Below are positions 28,492 through 38,900 of a stretch of DNA of 64,000 nt, in pieces. The stretch is taken from positions 2,023,243-2,087,242 of the forward strand of contig NZ_JAMOFV010000006.1 in NCBI RefSeq assembly GCF_023656515.1, given 5' to 3'. This stretch comes from Clostridium swellfunianum (GTDB taxonomy: Bacteria > Bacillota > Clostridia > Clostridiales > Clostridiaceae). The position numbers and the translations under genes were made by a program. Position 1 is the stretch's first letter. Every line of letters starts with the position of its first letter. The notes beneath the pieces were generated by a model. That model ran no database searches. It was not told the DNA's origin and saw only the letters and a program-made list of their open reading frames with translations.

Positions 28492-29292
28492 TTATATACC
28501 TATAACAAGGCTTACATAATAATATACTACCACTGATGCAAAAAGTATGCTATCAAATCTATCTAATATACCGCCATGTCCTGGTATAAGATTGCTATAG
28601 TCTTTTACATTTACATATCTTTTTATGGATGAAGCAACTAAATCACCGAATTGGCAAAACACACCACAAATCAATCCTATAAGGATAAAATGAATTAAAT
28701 CTATGTTTACTCCATAAGACTTAATAATGAATCCAAAAATCCCGCAAGCAGCGGCACTTCCTAAAAGTCCTCCAATTGACCCTTCGATTGTCTTTTTAGG
28801 GCTTACTTTAGGGCACAATTTATTTTTTCCTAGAAATCTTCCTACATAGTAGGCTGTTGTATCACAAAGCCAGGAAGAAATAAATATTAACCATATTAAA
28901 TAACGCCCATAGGTTTTACCATTAACTAAAACTATAAAACTGAAGAATACTGCTACATAAATAAATCCTAGCATGCTTACAGCAACATCTATAAAATTAT
29001 ATTTTGTATTTATAACTGGAACACAAAGCATAATAAATGCAGCTGCAACTATTAAGAGTGTAAGTGTCTGAAAGCTCATGGATGTATCTAGCAGTATCGT
29101 ATAGTAGATAATAGCTACACCGTAGCTTATATAACTAAGTGCATTTATATTTTTAACCTTAACCACAGTGAAAAATTCATGCATACCAACCAAAGAAACA
29201 ATAAGTGTAAAATATTTAAGATAAACCCCGCCCACGAATAAAAATATAATCAGCGGAGAAAGTATTAGCGCTCCTAAATATCGTTTATTCAT
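28492..29292 (-). CDS. cdsA: Phosphatidate cytidylyltransferase
   Basis: CdsA makes CDP-diacylglycerol, the precursor used by PgsA, in the membrane. The 266-residue protein has about eight hydrophobic helices and the C-terminal signature around SPKKTIEGSIGGLLGS and GDLVASSIKR followed by KDYSNLIPGHGGILDRFDS. AAGGAG precedes the ATG. It directly follows uppS, the standard order. Confidence 0.95.
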   Translation of the reverse strand: MNKRYLGALILSPLIIFLFVGGVYLKYFTLIVSLVGMHEFFTVVKVKNINALSYISYGVAIIYYTILLDTSMSFQTLTLLIVAAAFIMLCVPVINTKYNFIDVAVSMLGFIYVAVFFSFIVLVNGKTYGRYLIWLIFISSWLCDTTAYYVGRFLGKNKLCPKVSPKKTIEGSIGGLLGSAAACGIFGFIIKSYGVNIDLIHFILIGLICGVFCQFGDLVASSIKRYVNVKDYSNLIPGHGGILDRFDSILFASVVVYYYVSLVIGI

Positions 29293-29313
29293 AATGTTCT
29301 CCTTTATTGTATA

Positions 29314-30075
29314 TCATATCCCGCCAAATCTCCTATCTCTATTTTGATAGTCTGAAATAGCTTGATGAAGATGTTCTTTTTTAAATTCAGGCCATTTTAT
29401 ATTAGAAACCCAGAATTCAGAATAAGCGCATTGCCATAGTAGAAAGTTGCTTAGCCTTTGTTCGCCGCTTGGTCTAATAATAATATCAGGATCAGGTATC
29501 CCAGCTGTATATAAATATTTTGATATAGTATCTTCACATATGTCATTCTCCATCAAATTACCAAACTTCAAATCCTTATACATTTTTTTAAATGCATGGG
29601 TTATATCATCTCTGCCTCCATAGTTAAGAGCCAAGTTTAAAACCAAACCTGAATTTGTATTTGTTCTTGCATAAGCATTTTCCAATTCCTTTTGGCAAAT
29701 GAGAGGCAACCTTGAAATATCTCCAATAGAATTGATAACAACGTTATTAGAATGCAATTCATCAAACTCATTCTTAAGATATTCAACCAGAAGTTTCATT
29801 AGAGCATTAACTTCATCTGTAGGTCTTTTCCAGTTTTCTGTAGAAAAAGCATATAGAGTCAAGTATTTAACACCTAATCTACTACATTCTTTTACTATTT
29901 CTCTTATAGTCTCTATTCCTGCTCTATGTCCCATGGTACGTGGTAAATTTCTCTCTTTAGCCCATCTACCATTACCATCCATAATTATAGCTATATGCTT
30001 TGGAATGAGGTTCATATCCAATTCATAGGAAAGGGATTTTTCTTTTCTTTTTTTCTTTTTAAAAGGTATCCACAC
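29314..30075 (-). CDS. uppS: Undecaprenyl diphosphate synthase
   Basis: UppS builds the C55 lipid carrier for cell-wall synthesis by cis-prenyl additions. Family motifs are IAIIMDGNGRWA, GHRAGIETIREIV, YAFSTENWKRP and the C-terminal IIRPSGEQRLSNFLLWQ with AYSEFWV. GGAGAG lies 7 bases before a GTG (VWIPFKKK), chosen as start; an ATG 15 bases upstream is the alternative. About 253 residues with a basic N-terminal extension. Confidence 0.95.
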   Translation of the reverse strand: MWIPFKKKKRKEKSLSYELDMNLIPKHIAIIMDGNGRWAKERNLPRTMGHRAGIETIREIVKECSRLGVKYLTLYAFSTENWKRPTDEVNALMKLLVEYLKNEFDELHSNNVVINSIGDISRLPLICQKELENAYARTNTNSGLVLNLALNYGGRDDITHAFKKMYKDLKFGNLMENDICEDTISKYLYTAGIPDPDIIIRPSGEQRLSNFLLWQCAYSEFWVSNIKWPEFKKEHLHQAISDYQNRDRRFGGI

Positions 30076-30121
30076 AGAATTTCTCTCCATTTCTATGTAT
30101 TGAAATTTTAAAAACTTATAT

Positions 30122-30157
30122 TATTAATAAAACCTGCAGTATAGCAGGTTTTATTAA
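30122..30157. terminator. Terminator between frr and uppS
   Basis: ATTAATAAAACCTGC and GCAGGTTTTATTAAT form a perfect 15-pair stem with a 6-base loop between the two genes. T-rich flanks allow termination on either strand. Confidence 0.75.
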
Positions 30158-30162
30158 TAATA

Positions 30163-30720
30163 TTAAACAGACATAATCTCTTTTTCTTTATGTTCAATAG
30201 TTTTGTCTATTTCCTTGATAAAATTATCAGTTTTTTTCTGTATATCATCCTCTGACTTTTTCATATCATCTTCAGATATTTCGTTATTTTTCTTCAAAGC
30301 TTTAATCTTATCATTTGCATCTCTTCTTATAGATCTAACAGCTACCTTTGCTTCTTCGCCAGTTTTTTTAACAGTTTTAACTAGGTTTTTCCTAGTTTCT
30401 TCAGTAAGCTCTGGTATTATTAATCTTATTACTGAACCGTCATTAGATGGAGTTAATCCTAAATCTGACTTTAAAATAGCTTTTTCTATATTTTTTATAG
30501 AACTTTTTTCCCAAGGTTGAATCAATATAATTCTTGGTTCAGGCGCAGAAATGTTGCCAACTTGAGATATTGGCACCATGCTTCCATAATACTCAACTTC
30601 TACTCTATCTAGAATAGTAGGGTTTGCTCTTCCAGCTTTCATTGAAGCTAAGTCTTTCTTTAGAACTGATATAGTTTTGTTCATTTTTTCTTCAGCACTA
30701 TTAATGATGTCTTTAACCAT
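30163..30720 (-). CDS. frr: Ribosome recycling factor
   Basis: RRF splits the post-termination ribosome together with EF-G. The 185-residue sequence has AGRANPTILDRVEVEYYG, the PEPR-type SAPEPRIILIQPW, and the helical LPxLTEE-like IPELTEETRKNLVK. GGAGG precedes the ATG. It is co-directional with pyrH, 16 bases apart. Confidence 0.97.
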   Translation of the reverse strand: MVKDIINSAEEKMNKTISVLKKDLASMKAGRANPTILDRVEVEYYGSMVPISQVGNISAPEPRIILIQPWEKSSIKNIEKAILKSDLGLTPSNDGSVIRLIIPELTEETRKNLVKTVKKTGEEAKVAVRSIRRDANDKIKALKKNNEISEDDMKKSEDDIQKKTDNFIKEIDKTIEHKEKEIMSV

Positions 30721-30736
30721 AGAATTACCTCCTATA

Positions 30737-31447
<711 letters not shown>

Positions 31448-31520
31448 TTATATTATACCTCCAAATTAGTAATTATTACATATCCGAGTATAAATTTCTA
31501 ATTAAAATGTTATCTTTAAA

Positions 31521-31547
31521 AAAAGAGAACACAAGGTGTTCTCTTTT
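31521..31547 (-). terminator. Intrinsic terminator after tsf
   Basis: AAAAGAGAACAC and GTGTTCTCTTTT form a perfect stem with a 3-base loop just past the tsf stop, followed on the minus strand by more T residues. Confidence 0.85.
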
Positions 31548-31553
31548 ACTTTA

Positions 31554-32474
31554 TTATCCCTGTTGCATTTGTTTACGAACTTCTTCAGCAAAGTTTTCTT
31601 CTTTCTTCTCGATACCTTCACCTTTTTCAAATCTAACAAATCTTGTAACAGTTATTGGTGCACCAACCTCTTTGGATTTTTCTTGTAGATACTTAGTAAT
31701 TGTGTAATCACCGTTTCTAATCCAAAGTTGCTCTAATAAGCAATTTTCTTTGTAATATTTTTGAATTCTTCCTTCAACCATCTTTTCAGCTATATGTTCT
31801 GGTTTTCCCTCATTCATAGCTTGAACTTTGTAGATTTCTCTTTCCTTAGCTAATGTTTCACTGTCTACTTGCTCTCTGCTTAAGAATAATGGATTAGCAG
31901 CTGCTGCTTGCATAGCTACGTCTTTAGCTACTGTTAATACAACATCACTGTCTTTTTCACAAGCTACTTCAACTAAAACTCCTATTCTTCCGCCACCATG
32001 AATATAACTATGTACTACACCTTTATCTATTGAGAACTTTTGGAATCTTCTTACTGTCATGTTCTCGCCTAATTTAGCTATTAAAGCTGTCAAAGCTTCT
32101 TTTATTGTTATATTGTTATCTGCTATGTACTTTTCTTCAACTAATTCTTCAACAGTTTTAGCATTAGTTATTGAAGCTTGCTTAGCTATGTTCTTGCTTA
32201 AAGTAGCAAACTCTTCATTTGCAGCAACAAAGTCAGTTTCACAGTTAACTTCAACTATAGCACCAGTTCTTTGGTTTTCGCTAACAAATGTTTCAACAAG
32301 TCCTTCTGCAGCAACTCTTCCTGATTTCTTTGCAGCAGCAGCCAATCCTCTTTCCCTAAGGATTTCTACAGCTTTATCTAAGTCACCGTTTGATTCATTT
32401 AACGCTTTTTTGCATTCCATCATGCCAGCGCCGGTTCTTTCTCTTAATTCTTTAACCATTTGTGCGGTAATCAT
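31554..32474 (-). CDS. tsf: Elongation factor Ts
   Basis: EF-Ts exchanges GDP for GTP on EF-Tu. It has the N-terminal UBA-like [19 protein letters not shown] and the core motif [11 protein letters not shown], then [11 protein letters not shown]. Length is 306 residues. GGGAGG precedes the ATG. It follows rpsB as in nearly all bacteria. Confidence 0.97.
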   Translation of the reverse strand: MITAQMVKELRERTGAGMMECKKALNESNGDLDKAVEILRERGLAAAAKKSGRVAAEGLVETFVSENQRTGAIVEVNCETDFVAANEEFATLSKNIAKQASITNAKTVEELVEEKYIADNNITIKEALTALIAKLGENMTVRRFQKFSIDKGVVHSYIHGGGRIGVLVEVACEKDSDVVLTVAKDVAMQAAAANPLFLSREQVDSETLAKEREIYKVQAMNEGKPEHIAEKMVEGRIQKYYKENCLLEQLWIRNGDYTITKYLQEKSKEVGAPITVTRFVRFEKGEGIEKKEENFAEEVRKQMQQG

Positions 32475-32503
32475 TTCAATTCCTCCCGTAAAAAGTTAAT
32501 TTA

Positions 32504-32538
32504 AAAGGTAAATGAAAAGAATCTTTTCACCTACCTTT
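32504..32538 (-). terminator. Attenuator-like hairpin between rpsB and tsf
   Basis: AAAGGTA...GAAAAGA pairs with TCTTTTC...TACCTTT in the rpsB-tsf gap, with TTTT following on the minus strand. It could set the rpsB:tsf ratio by partial termination; this is inference. Confidence 0.5.
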
Positions 32539-32560
32539 AATATGTCTATAAAAAAGCTAA

Positions 32561-33262
32561 TTACTCAGCTAATTGCTCGCCTTGTCTTCCTTCTATTATA
32601 GCATCAGCTATTTTAGCAGTTATAAGTTTAACAGCTCTTATAGCATCATCATTACCTGGTATTACATAGTCAACCTCATCTGGATCACAGTTAGTATCTA
32701 CTATAGCAACAACAGGTATACCAAGAATTTTAGCTTCAGATATAGCATTCTTTTCTTTTCTTGGATCAACTACAAATAAAGCACCAACATTGTGGCTATC
32801 CATGTTTTGTATTCCACCAAGATTCTTTTCAAGCTTTTCTCTTTCAGCTTTTAACTTAATAACTTCTTTCTTTGGCAGAACATCAAATGTTCCATCTTCT
32901 TCCATTTTGTTTAATTCTTCAAGTCTTCTTATTCTAGCCTTTATTGTTCTGAAATTTGTAAGCATTCCACCTAGCCATCTGTTGTTAACAAAGTGCATTG
33001 AACTTCTTACTGCTTCCTCTTGAATTGCTTCTTGAGCTTGCTTCTTAGTACCAACAAAAAGGATATCTTTTCCATCTGCTGAAATGCTCTTAACAAATTC
33101 ATAAGCATCTTCTATTTTCTTTACAGTCTTTTGAAGGTCTATTATATAGATACCATTTCTCTCTGTAAAGATGTATGGAGCCATTTTAGGGTTCCATCTT
33201 CTTGTTTGATGTCCAAAGTGAACACCTGCTTCTAATAATTGTTTCATTGAAATAACTGACAT
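32561..33262 (-). CDS. rpsB: Ribosomal protein S2
   Basis: S2 joins the 30S subunit late. It opens with [22 protein letters not shown] and has [27 protein letters not shown] and [27 protein letters not shown] (shown in parts), all diagnostic. Length is 233 residues. GGGAGG precedes the ATG. The long structured leader and strong promoter suggest autoregulation. Confidence 0.97.
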   Translation of the reverse strand: MSVISMKQLLEAGVHFGHQTRRWNPKMAPYIFTERNGIYIIDLQKTVKKIEDAYEFVKSISADGKDILFVGTKKQAQEAIQEEAVRSSMHFVNNRWLGGMLTNFRTIKARIRRLEELNKMEEDGTFDVLPKKEVIKLKAEREKLEKNLGGIQNMDSHNVGALFVVDPRKEKNAISEAKILGIPVVAIVDTNCDPDEVDYVIPGNDDAIRAVKLITAKIADAIIEGRQGEQLAE

Positions 33263-33287
33263 AATTTTACCTCCCTGGTTTTGCCTC

Positions 33288-33343
33288 CATCACCTTCATA
33301 TCTAAAAATAACCCATAGGCACCTATTTGTAGATTGGGTGATG
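33288..33343 (-). promoter_or_regulatory. Structured rpsB leader RNA
   Basis: Three nested complementary segments fold the leader: CATCACC (33288-33294) with GGTGATG (33337-33343), ATCTA (33300-33304) with TAGAT (33330-33334), and ATAGG with CCTAT (33315-33326). It lies between the promoter and the rpsB Shine-Dalgarno and may bind S2. Confidence 0.55.
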
Positions 33344-33363
33344 TGTGTATTTTCCACTTATGT

Positions 33364-33392
33364 AGTATAACATAAGCTTTTAACCTATTCAA
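33364..33392 (-). promoter_or_regulatory. rpsB promoter
   Basis: On the minus strand TTGAAT (33387-33392), a 17-base spacer and TATACT (33364-33369) lie about 100 bases upstream of rpsB. Confidence 0.7.
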
Positions 33393-33439
33393 TAATAAAT
33401 TTAACAAATTGTTTATTTTAGCAATAATATTGACGAATT

Positions 33440-34216
33440 TTATTTAATTTTTTTTAATTCATCTAATAACTTGTCATTTAATATCTTAATATGTGTTCCC
33501 TTCATTCCAAGGGATCTTGACTCTATAACTCCAGCACTCTCAAATTTTCTTAGTGCATTTACTATAACAGATCTTGTTATTCCTACTTTATCAGCTATTT
33601 TAGAAGCAACTAGAAGCCCTTCACTTCCTTCTAACTCATTAAATATGTGTTCAACAGCTTCCAATTCTGAATAAGAAAGTGTTCCTATAGCTAACTGAAC
33701 TACAGCTTTCTTTCTTGCTTCATCTTCTATTTCTTCGCTCTTAGATCTAAGTATTTCAAGTCCTATGATAGTAGCGCTATATTCTGCAAGAACTAAATCA
33801 TCATCTGTAAAATCATTATCAAACCTAGCTAAAAGCAGTGTCCCCAATCTTTCTCTATTGCCATTAATAGGAACTACTGTTGATAACTTGTTTTTAATCT
33901 CACATCCAAGTTCTTGTTCGAAAACACAAAGCCCCTCATTTTCCATATTGGCCATAGTTTCATGAACATTTAACAGTTTGCTGTTATATGCTTCTGGAAA
34001 CCTCATATCGCTGATTATCTTATTCTTAACTATATCACATTCGAAATCAGCAGCCAGATTATATCCTAATATTTTACCTTTTCTACTTATTATGTAGACA
34101 TTACATGTCAAAACATCGCTTAATAATTTACATATATCGTCAAATACAACAGGTTCAGTACCTGACTTTTGTAATATTTTATTAAGCATACGAGTTTTAC
34201 TTAATAATGATGACAT
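33440..34216 (-). CDS. codY: GTP- and branched-chain-amino-acid-sensing repressor CodY
   Basis: CodY represses stationary-phase and amino-acid genes when GTP and branched-chain amino acids are plentiful. The N-terminal GAF domain runs to about residue 155 and has [14 protein letters not shown]; the C-terminal winged helix has [20 protein letters not shown] and [20 protein letters not shown]. Length is 258 residues. AGGAGG precedes the ATG. It stands between topA and rpsB, the usual clostridial position. Confidence 0.96.
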   Translation of the reverse strand: MSSLLSKTRMLNKILQKSGTEPVVFDDICKLLSDVLTCNVYIISRKGKILGYNLAADFECDIVKNKIISDMRFPEAYNSKLLNVHETMANMENEGLCVFEQELGCEIKNKLSTVVPINGNRERLGTLLLARFDNDFTDDDLVLAEYSATIIGLEILRSKSEEIEDEARKKAVVQLAIGTLSYSELEAVEHIFNELEGSEGLLVASKIADKVGITRSVIVNALRKFESAGVIESRSLGMKGTHIKILNDKLLDELKKIK

Positions 34217-34447
34217 TATTTACTCCTCCTTCTACTTTGATTAAATCATATATTGCTATAAAACTAACTCTATTTGAACTAAAGCTAATATAATGCAATT
34301 TGACGAACGAAACTATTGATATAAATAAAAGCAATTTCAATTTTTAAAATATTTCGAATTGTTTATTTCGCCTCACATAATAATATCATAATAATTATTA
34401 TATTTCAACAACTTTTATATTTATTTCGACATGTTTTTTACAAAATC

Positions 34448-36535
34448 TTATTGGTTGTCGTTTTCATAAGTCTTAGTTTTACAAGTTTCATTCATACATT
34501 CATGTACCGTGCCCTTGGATTTTGAGTATTTTTTAACAGTAATTCCTCCACACGCAGGGCAAGCTTTTGTACTTGGTTCAAACCAACTTACAAAATCACA
34601 GTTTGGATAATTTCCACATCCAAAAAATTTCTTTCCCTTCTTACTTCTTTTGGCTAGAATCTTTCCACCACATTTGGGACATGGTACATCAAGCTGTTCA
34701 ACTATTGGCTTTGTATTTTTACAATCCGGGTAACCTGGGCAAGCTAAAAAGTCACCAAATCTGCCATGCTTTATAACCATATTTCTTCCGCATTTATCGC
34801 ATTTTTCTTCACTTATCTCATCTTCAATTTCAATTTTGGAAATTTCCTTTTCAGCTATCTCGATTGACTTTTTAATAGGCTTAAAAAAATCATCTACTAC
34901 ACTGTTCCAATTTTCCTTACCTTCTTCAATATTATCAAGCTTATCTTCCATTCCAGCAGTAAATTCAACATCAACTATTTCTTTAAAGTATTCGCTGATT
35001 ATTGTATTTACTATTACTCCTAATTCAGTAGGAACTAAAGTCTTTTTATCTCTGTTTATATATTTTCTTTCAAGAAGAGTAGATATTATAGGCGCATATG
35101 TACTAGGTCTTCCTATTCCATATTCCTCCAAAGTTTTGACTAAAGATGCTTCTGAAAATCTTGGAGGCGGCTGTGTAAAATGTTGCTTTGGTAAAACTGT
35201 TCTCTTTAGAAGGTTCTCACCTTCTAAAAGCTCAGGAATATGTGTCGCTTCTTCTTCTTCCTCTGTACTGTATTCATAAAGTTTCATAAAGCCGTCAAAC
35301 TTTACGCTAGATCCGCTGGCCCTAAATTTGTAATCCCCATTGACTACCTCTACGGATATTGTGTTAAGTACACAAGTTGCCATTTGACTAGCCATAAACC
35401 TATTCCATATTAAATTATACAGTTTATACTGTTCATCTTTTAAGCTATCCCTTACAATAGCCGGCGTCAACTCAACATATGTTGGTCTTATAGCCTCGTG
35501 TGCATCCTGAATATTCTTTTTCCCCTTAAAGTTTCTCGGAGCAGGAGGAATATACGCATTTCCATAGGTACCTTGTATAAATTCTGATGCAGCTTTTTGA
35601 GCATCCTCTGAAATTCTAACGGAATCTGTTCTCATATAGGTTATCAATCCGAGTGTTCCATGCCCTTTAATATCAATTCCTTCATAAAGCTGCTGGGCTA
35701 TAGACATAGTACGTTTTGTGGCAAAATTCAATCTTTTATATGCATCCTGCTGCAGTGTACTAGTTGTAAATGGCGGCAGTGGATTTTTGTGTTTTTCAGC
35801 TTTCTTTATTTTATTAACAACAAATTTTCCTTTTTCGATTTCTTGAATTATTAAATTACTTTCCTGCTCATTATCTATTTCTATCTTTTTATTATTTTTA
35901 GAAACAAGTTTTACAATGAAAGTCTTCTTAACATCATTTTTTTGCAAGTCACATTCTATAGTCCAATATTCCTTTGGTATGAAAGATGTTATTTCATTTT
36001 CTCTATCACAAATCATTTTAAGTGTAACAGATTGAACCCTACCTGCACTAAGTCCCCATTTAATTTTTTTCCATAGTATGGGGCTAATCTCATACCCAAC
36101 AAGTCTGTCAAGAACTCTTCTTGCTTGCTGTGCATCAACTAAATTTAAATTTATAGCTCTTGGAGTCTTAATTGCATTTTTAACAGCATTTTTTGTTATT
36201 TCATTAAACTCAATTCTGCATTTTTCAGCTTCATTTATATTTAGTACTCTAGCTAAATGCCAGGAGATAGCCTCTCCTTCTCTATCGGGGTCCGTTGCTA
36301 AATAAATCTTCTCGCTTTTTTTGGCCGCTTTTCTAAGCTTATCTAAAAGGTCGCCTTTACCTCTTATAGTTATGTACTTAGGTGAATAATTATTTTCTAC
36401 ATCCACTCCTAGCTGACTTTTAGGTAAATCTCTAACATGTCCCATTGAAGCTTCCACTATATAATTTTTACCCAAGTATTTACCAATAGTTTTAGCTTTC
36501 GCAGGAGACTCGACAATGACTAGTCTTTGACCCAT
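34448..36535 (-). CDS. topA: DNA topoisomerase I
   Basis: This type IA topoisomerase relaxes negative supercoils. The TOPRIM domain begins LVIVESPAKAKTIGKYLG and has TDPDREGEAISWHL; the catalytic tyrosine is in GLITYMRTDSVRIS. Three C-terminal four-cysteine zinc modules (CDKCGRNM, CPKCGGKI, CPACGGIT) complete 695 residues. The Shine-Dalgarno is weak, unlike its neighbours, so translation may be limited. Confidence 0.96.
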   Translation of the reverse strand: MGQRLVIVESPAKAKTIGKYLGKNYIVEASMGHVRDLPKSQLGVDVENNYSPKYITIRGKGDLLDKLRKAAKKSEKIYLATDPDREGEAISWHLARVLNINEAEKCRIEFNEITKNAVKNAIKTPRAINLNLVDAQQARRVLDRLVGYEISPILWKKIKWGLSAGRVQSVTLKMICDRENEITSFIPKEYWTIECDLQKNDVKKTFIVKLVSKNNKKIEIDNEQESNLIIQEIEKGKFVVNKIKKAEKHKNPLPPFTTSTLQQDAYKRLNFATKRTMSIAQQLYEGIDIKGHGTLGLITYMRTDSVRISEDAQKAASEFIQGTYGNAYIPPAPRNFKGKKNIQDAHEAIRPTYVELTPAIVRDSLKDEQYKLYNLIWNRFMASQMATCVLNTISVEVVNGDYKFRASGSSVKFDGFMKLYEYSTEEEEEATHIPELLEGENLLKRTVLPKQHFTQPPPRFSEASLVKTLEEYGIGRPSTYAPIISTLLERKYINRDKKTLVPTELGVIVNTIISEYFKEIVDVEFTAGMEDKLDNIEEGKENWNSVVDDFFKPIKKSIEIAEKEISKIEIEDEISEEKCDKCGRNMVIKHGRFGDFLACPGYPDCKNTKPIVEQLDVPCPKCGGKILAKRSKKGKKFFGCGNYPNCDFVSWFEPSTKACPACGGITVKKYSKSKGTVHECMNETCKTKTYENDNQ

Positions 36536-36656
36536 ATAACTACTATAATTCTAAAATTAAGAATTATAGATTTCACCCCCTCTAAAAAATCTACTGTATT
36601 AATTATTTGTGATTTTGCATTTAATATACAGTTAAATATCAATTCATTACACATGA

Positions 36657-37727
36657 TTAAATTTTTTTGATATTCTTTACATAATAGTTTCCAGCTAAGC
36701 ACATTATTTCATCTTTTAGCTGCAACTCAAATAATACCTCATATAAATAATTAATGTCAATATTAGTTAGCTTAATAATATCGTCAATATGAATAGGACT
36801 ATCACTTAAAGTGCCGTATACTTTATGTTCATAACCATTAAAATTAACACTTTCTTTATCCATAAAATTGTCATGAGACATATCCAGCAGATTGAAAATA
36901 TCTTCTATAGAGGTTAATGGATATGCTCCATCTTTAATTAATTTATTGCAGCCTTTACTTTGCTCTGAAAATATTGAACCTGGCAAAGCCATTACATCTA
37001 TGCCCTGCTCTGCCGCAAAGGAAGCTGTTATTAAAGATCCGCTTTTTATACCTGCTTCAACAACTATTACAAGACTGCTTAATTCACTTATTATTCTATT
37101 TCTAACAGGAAAATTATATGCAGCAGGCTGTGTTCCCGGCAAGTATTCTGATACAACGCATCCAGCATCAACTATTTTATCGTATAGAGATTTATTTTCC
37201 TTCGGATAAATTACATCTAATCCGCTTCCTAGCACAGCGCAAGTATATCCTCCGTTATTCAAGCAGGTTATATGCGCACAAGTGTCTATCCCTTTAGCCA
37301 TGCCGCTTATAATACTTATTTTATTTTTGGAAAGTTCTTCTGAAATTATTTTAGTAGCGTTAATTCCATAAGAAGTACATCTTCTTGAACCTACTATAGA
37401 AATTCCAACAGTAGTATTTAACTTGCTAATATCTCCTTTATAAAACAAAATGCTTGGAGCGTCATCATAAAATTGCAGCTTTTTAGGATATAGTGTACTA
37501 TTAAAACAAACCACTCCTATATTATTTGAAAGTATTCGTTCAAGCATTATACTTATTTCTTTCTCATTCCAACTATCTTGAAACAGCTTCTTTAAAGCTT
37601 CATCACTAATACTTCCATTTAAGTACTGGATACGTATGTTTTCTGGTGTGCCGTATTTTTTTATAAGTTCTAATTTTATTCTGTTAGATAGCTTTAACAT
37701 GCTAAACCATATTTCATACTCTATCAT
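36657..37727 (-). CDS. dprA: DNA processing protein DprA (Smf)
   Basis: DprA loads RecA onto incoming single-stranded DNA during natural transformation. The Rossmann-like core shows GSRRCTSYG, SGMAKGIDTCAH, LGSGLDVIYPKEN, NRIISELSSLVIVVEAG and SFAAEQGIDVMALPG. A C-terminal winged-helix DprA_WH region follows. Length is 356 residues and the gene is intact. It lies immediately downstream of the truncated comM, so prophage insertion upstream may change its expression. Confidence 0.93.
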   Translation of the reverse strand: MIEYEIWFSMLKLSNRIKLELIKKYGTPENIRIQYLNGSISDEALKKLFQDSWNEKEISIMLERILSNNIGVVCFNSTLYPKKLQFYDDAPSILFYKGDISKLNTTVGISIVGSRRCTSYGINATKIISEELSKNKISIISGMAKGIDTCAHITCLNNGGYTCAVLGSGLDVIYPKENKSLYDKIVDAGCVVSEYLPGTQPAAYNFPVRNRIISELSSLVIVVEAGIKSGSLITASFAAEQGIDVMALPGSIFSEQSKGCNKLIKDGAYPLTSIEDIFNLLDMSHDNFMDKESVNFNGYEHKVYGTLSDSPIHIDDIIKLTNIDINYLYEVLFELQLKDEIMCLAGNYYVKNIKKI

Positions 37728-37753
37728 TTTATAATTCTCCTAACGCTATGAAA

Positions 37754-38245
37754 TCAAATAACTTTATCATCTAAAAATTTTCTATATTGAATAGCTTCTG
37801 CCACATCACTACTTTGTATCTCATCTCTATCATTCAAATCTGCTATTGTACGGGAAAGTTTTAGTATTCTGCTGTAGGCTCTATTGCTTAGCCCATATTT
37901 ATCATAGATTTTATTCAGTAGATTATTGCTATTTCCATCAAGCTTGCAGTACTTTTTTATAGTTTTATGATCCATTTGTGAATTGCAATAAATCCGCTCT
38001 TCTTTATACCTTTGAGCTTGTATCTCTCTAGCAGTTTTTATTCTGTCTCTTATTTTTTTTGAAGGCTCCCCCTTACTCTCTCCATTTATCTCTGAATAAT
38101 TTAAGGAAGTAACATAGCAGAACATATCAATTCTGTCAAGCAATGGTCCACTTAGCTTGCTTACATACTTCCTTCTTTCATGATCCGAACAACTGCAATT
38201 TTTAACATTACTTAAATAATAGCCACATTGACAAGCATGCGTATA
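37754..38245 (-). pseudogene. comM: comM/yifB 3' half, interrupted by prophage insertion
   Basis: ComM is an AAA+ Mg-chelatase-family helicase that extends DNA branches in natural transformation. Only the C-terminal part is here: a zinc-site-like CQCGYYLSNVKNCSCS, then RKYVSKLSGPLLDRIDMF and the C-terminal helical domain ending FLDDKVI. The Walker motifs and the N-terminal Lon-like domain are absent. Homology stops at about 38231-38245, where the expected NPCxCG-type sequence changes to unrelated DNA. The missing half should lie beyond the window on the far side of the prophage. Confidence 0.85.
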
Positions 38246-38247
38246 AT
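38231..38247. other. Prophage attachment junction in comM
   Basis: comM homology (minus strand) ends and a prophage-borne HTH reading frame (plus strand) begins within this short interval. The core sequence cannot be defined without the other junction, which is outside the window. Confidence 0.65.
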
Positions 38248-38715
38248 AACTTAGACATTCAAATTGAAAAAGGAGTTTCTACTAATATATACGATGCTGA
38301 GAATGAAACGCAGGGATCAAGGTTATATAAAGCTCGTGCTGCTGCTGGGTTTACAATTAAAGAACTTGCTTCAGTTGCTGGAGTATTCCCCTTAACTATT
38401 ACCAATAACGAACTTGACCGCTCAAAATTGTCTAAATACTTGATTAGAAAATTATCTGATATACTAAACGTTCCAATATGGTATATAGGATGTTATGATA
38501 CCCTTCCAGAGCATACTTTCGGTGAAAAACTTCATAAAGCTAGGCTATATCATGGACATACTATTGACCAACTTGCTACAGTTCTAGGAAGTCATAGGTC
38601 TACCGTACGTCAGTGGGAATGTGATAAATATAAACCTAACATTAGCTTAATGGACAAAATCCAAGAGTATATTTGTATATTATCCCATGAAAAAAAAGTT
38701 TCTACATATATATAA
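38246..38715 (+). pseudogene. Tandem helix-turn-helix gene lacking its start codon at the junction
   Basis: A plus-strand frame reads NNLDIQIEKGVSTNIYD..., then two XRE-like helix-turn-helix domains (GSRLYKARAAAGFTIKELA and FGEKLHKARLYHGHTIDQLA with STVRQWE). No ATG, GTG or TTG is in frame until 38428, which would delete the first domain. The frame runs straight into antisense comM, so the original start probably lay at the phage attachment site and was separated by integration. Use of a rare start codon is the alternative. Confidence 0.6.
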
Positions 38716-38783
38716 GTTACAGTTTGTCTTTTTATATGATTTAATTTTAGACACAAATTATAAATTTATTCATGTAAAATAAA

Positions 38784-38819
38784 AAGACATGTATTACTTC
38801 TTAGAGTATTACATGTCTT
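38784..38819 (-). terminator. Intrinsic terminator of the dinB operon
   Basis: AAGACATGTA and TACATGTCTT form a 10-pair stem. On the minus strand TTTTTATTTT follows, downstream of the polymerase gene. Confidence 0.75.
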
Positions 38820-38900
38820 ATATATTATGAATTTCATCTTAGTATCTGTATTGTTCTCGGTATAGTATCTTTCAATGTTATTTAGAAATTCTTGTTGGGC

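Noticed and set aside
38428-38715. HTH protein beginning at TTG 38428 as an intact gene
   Set aside because: The in-frame sequence upstream encodes a complete first HTH domain, so a start here would cut the protein; a truncated tandem-HTH gene fits better.
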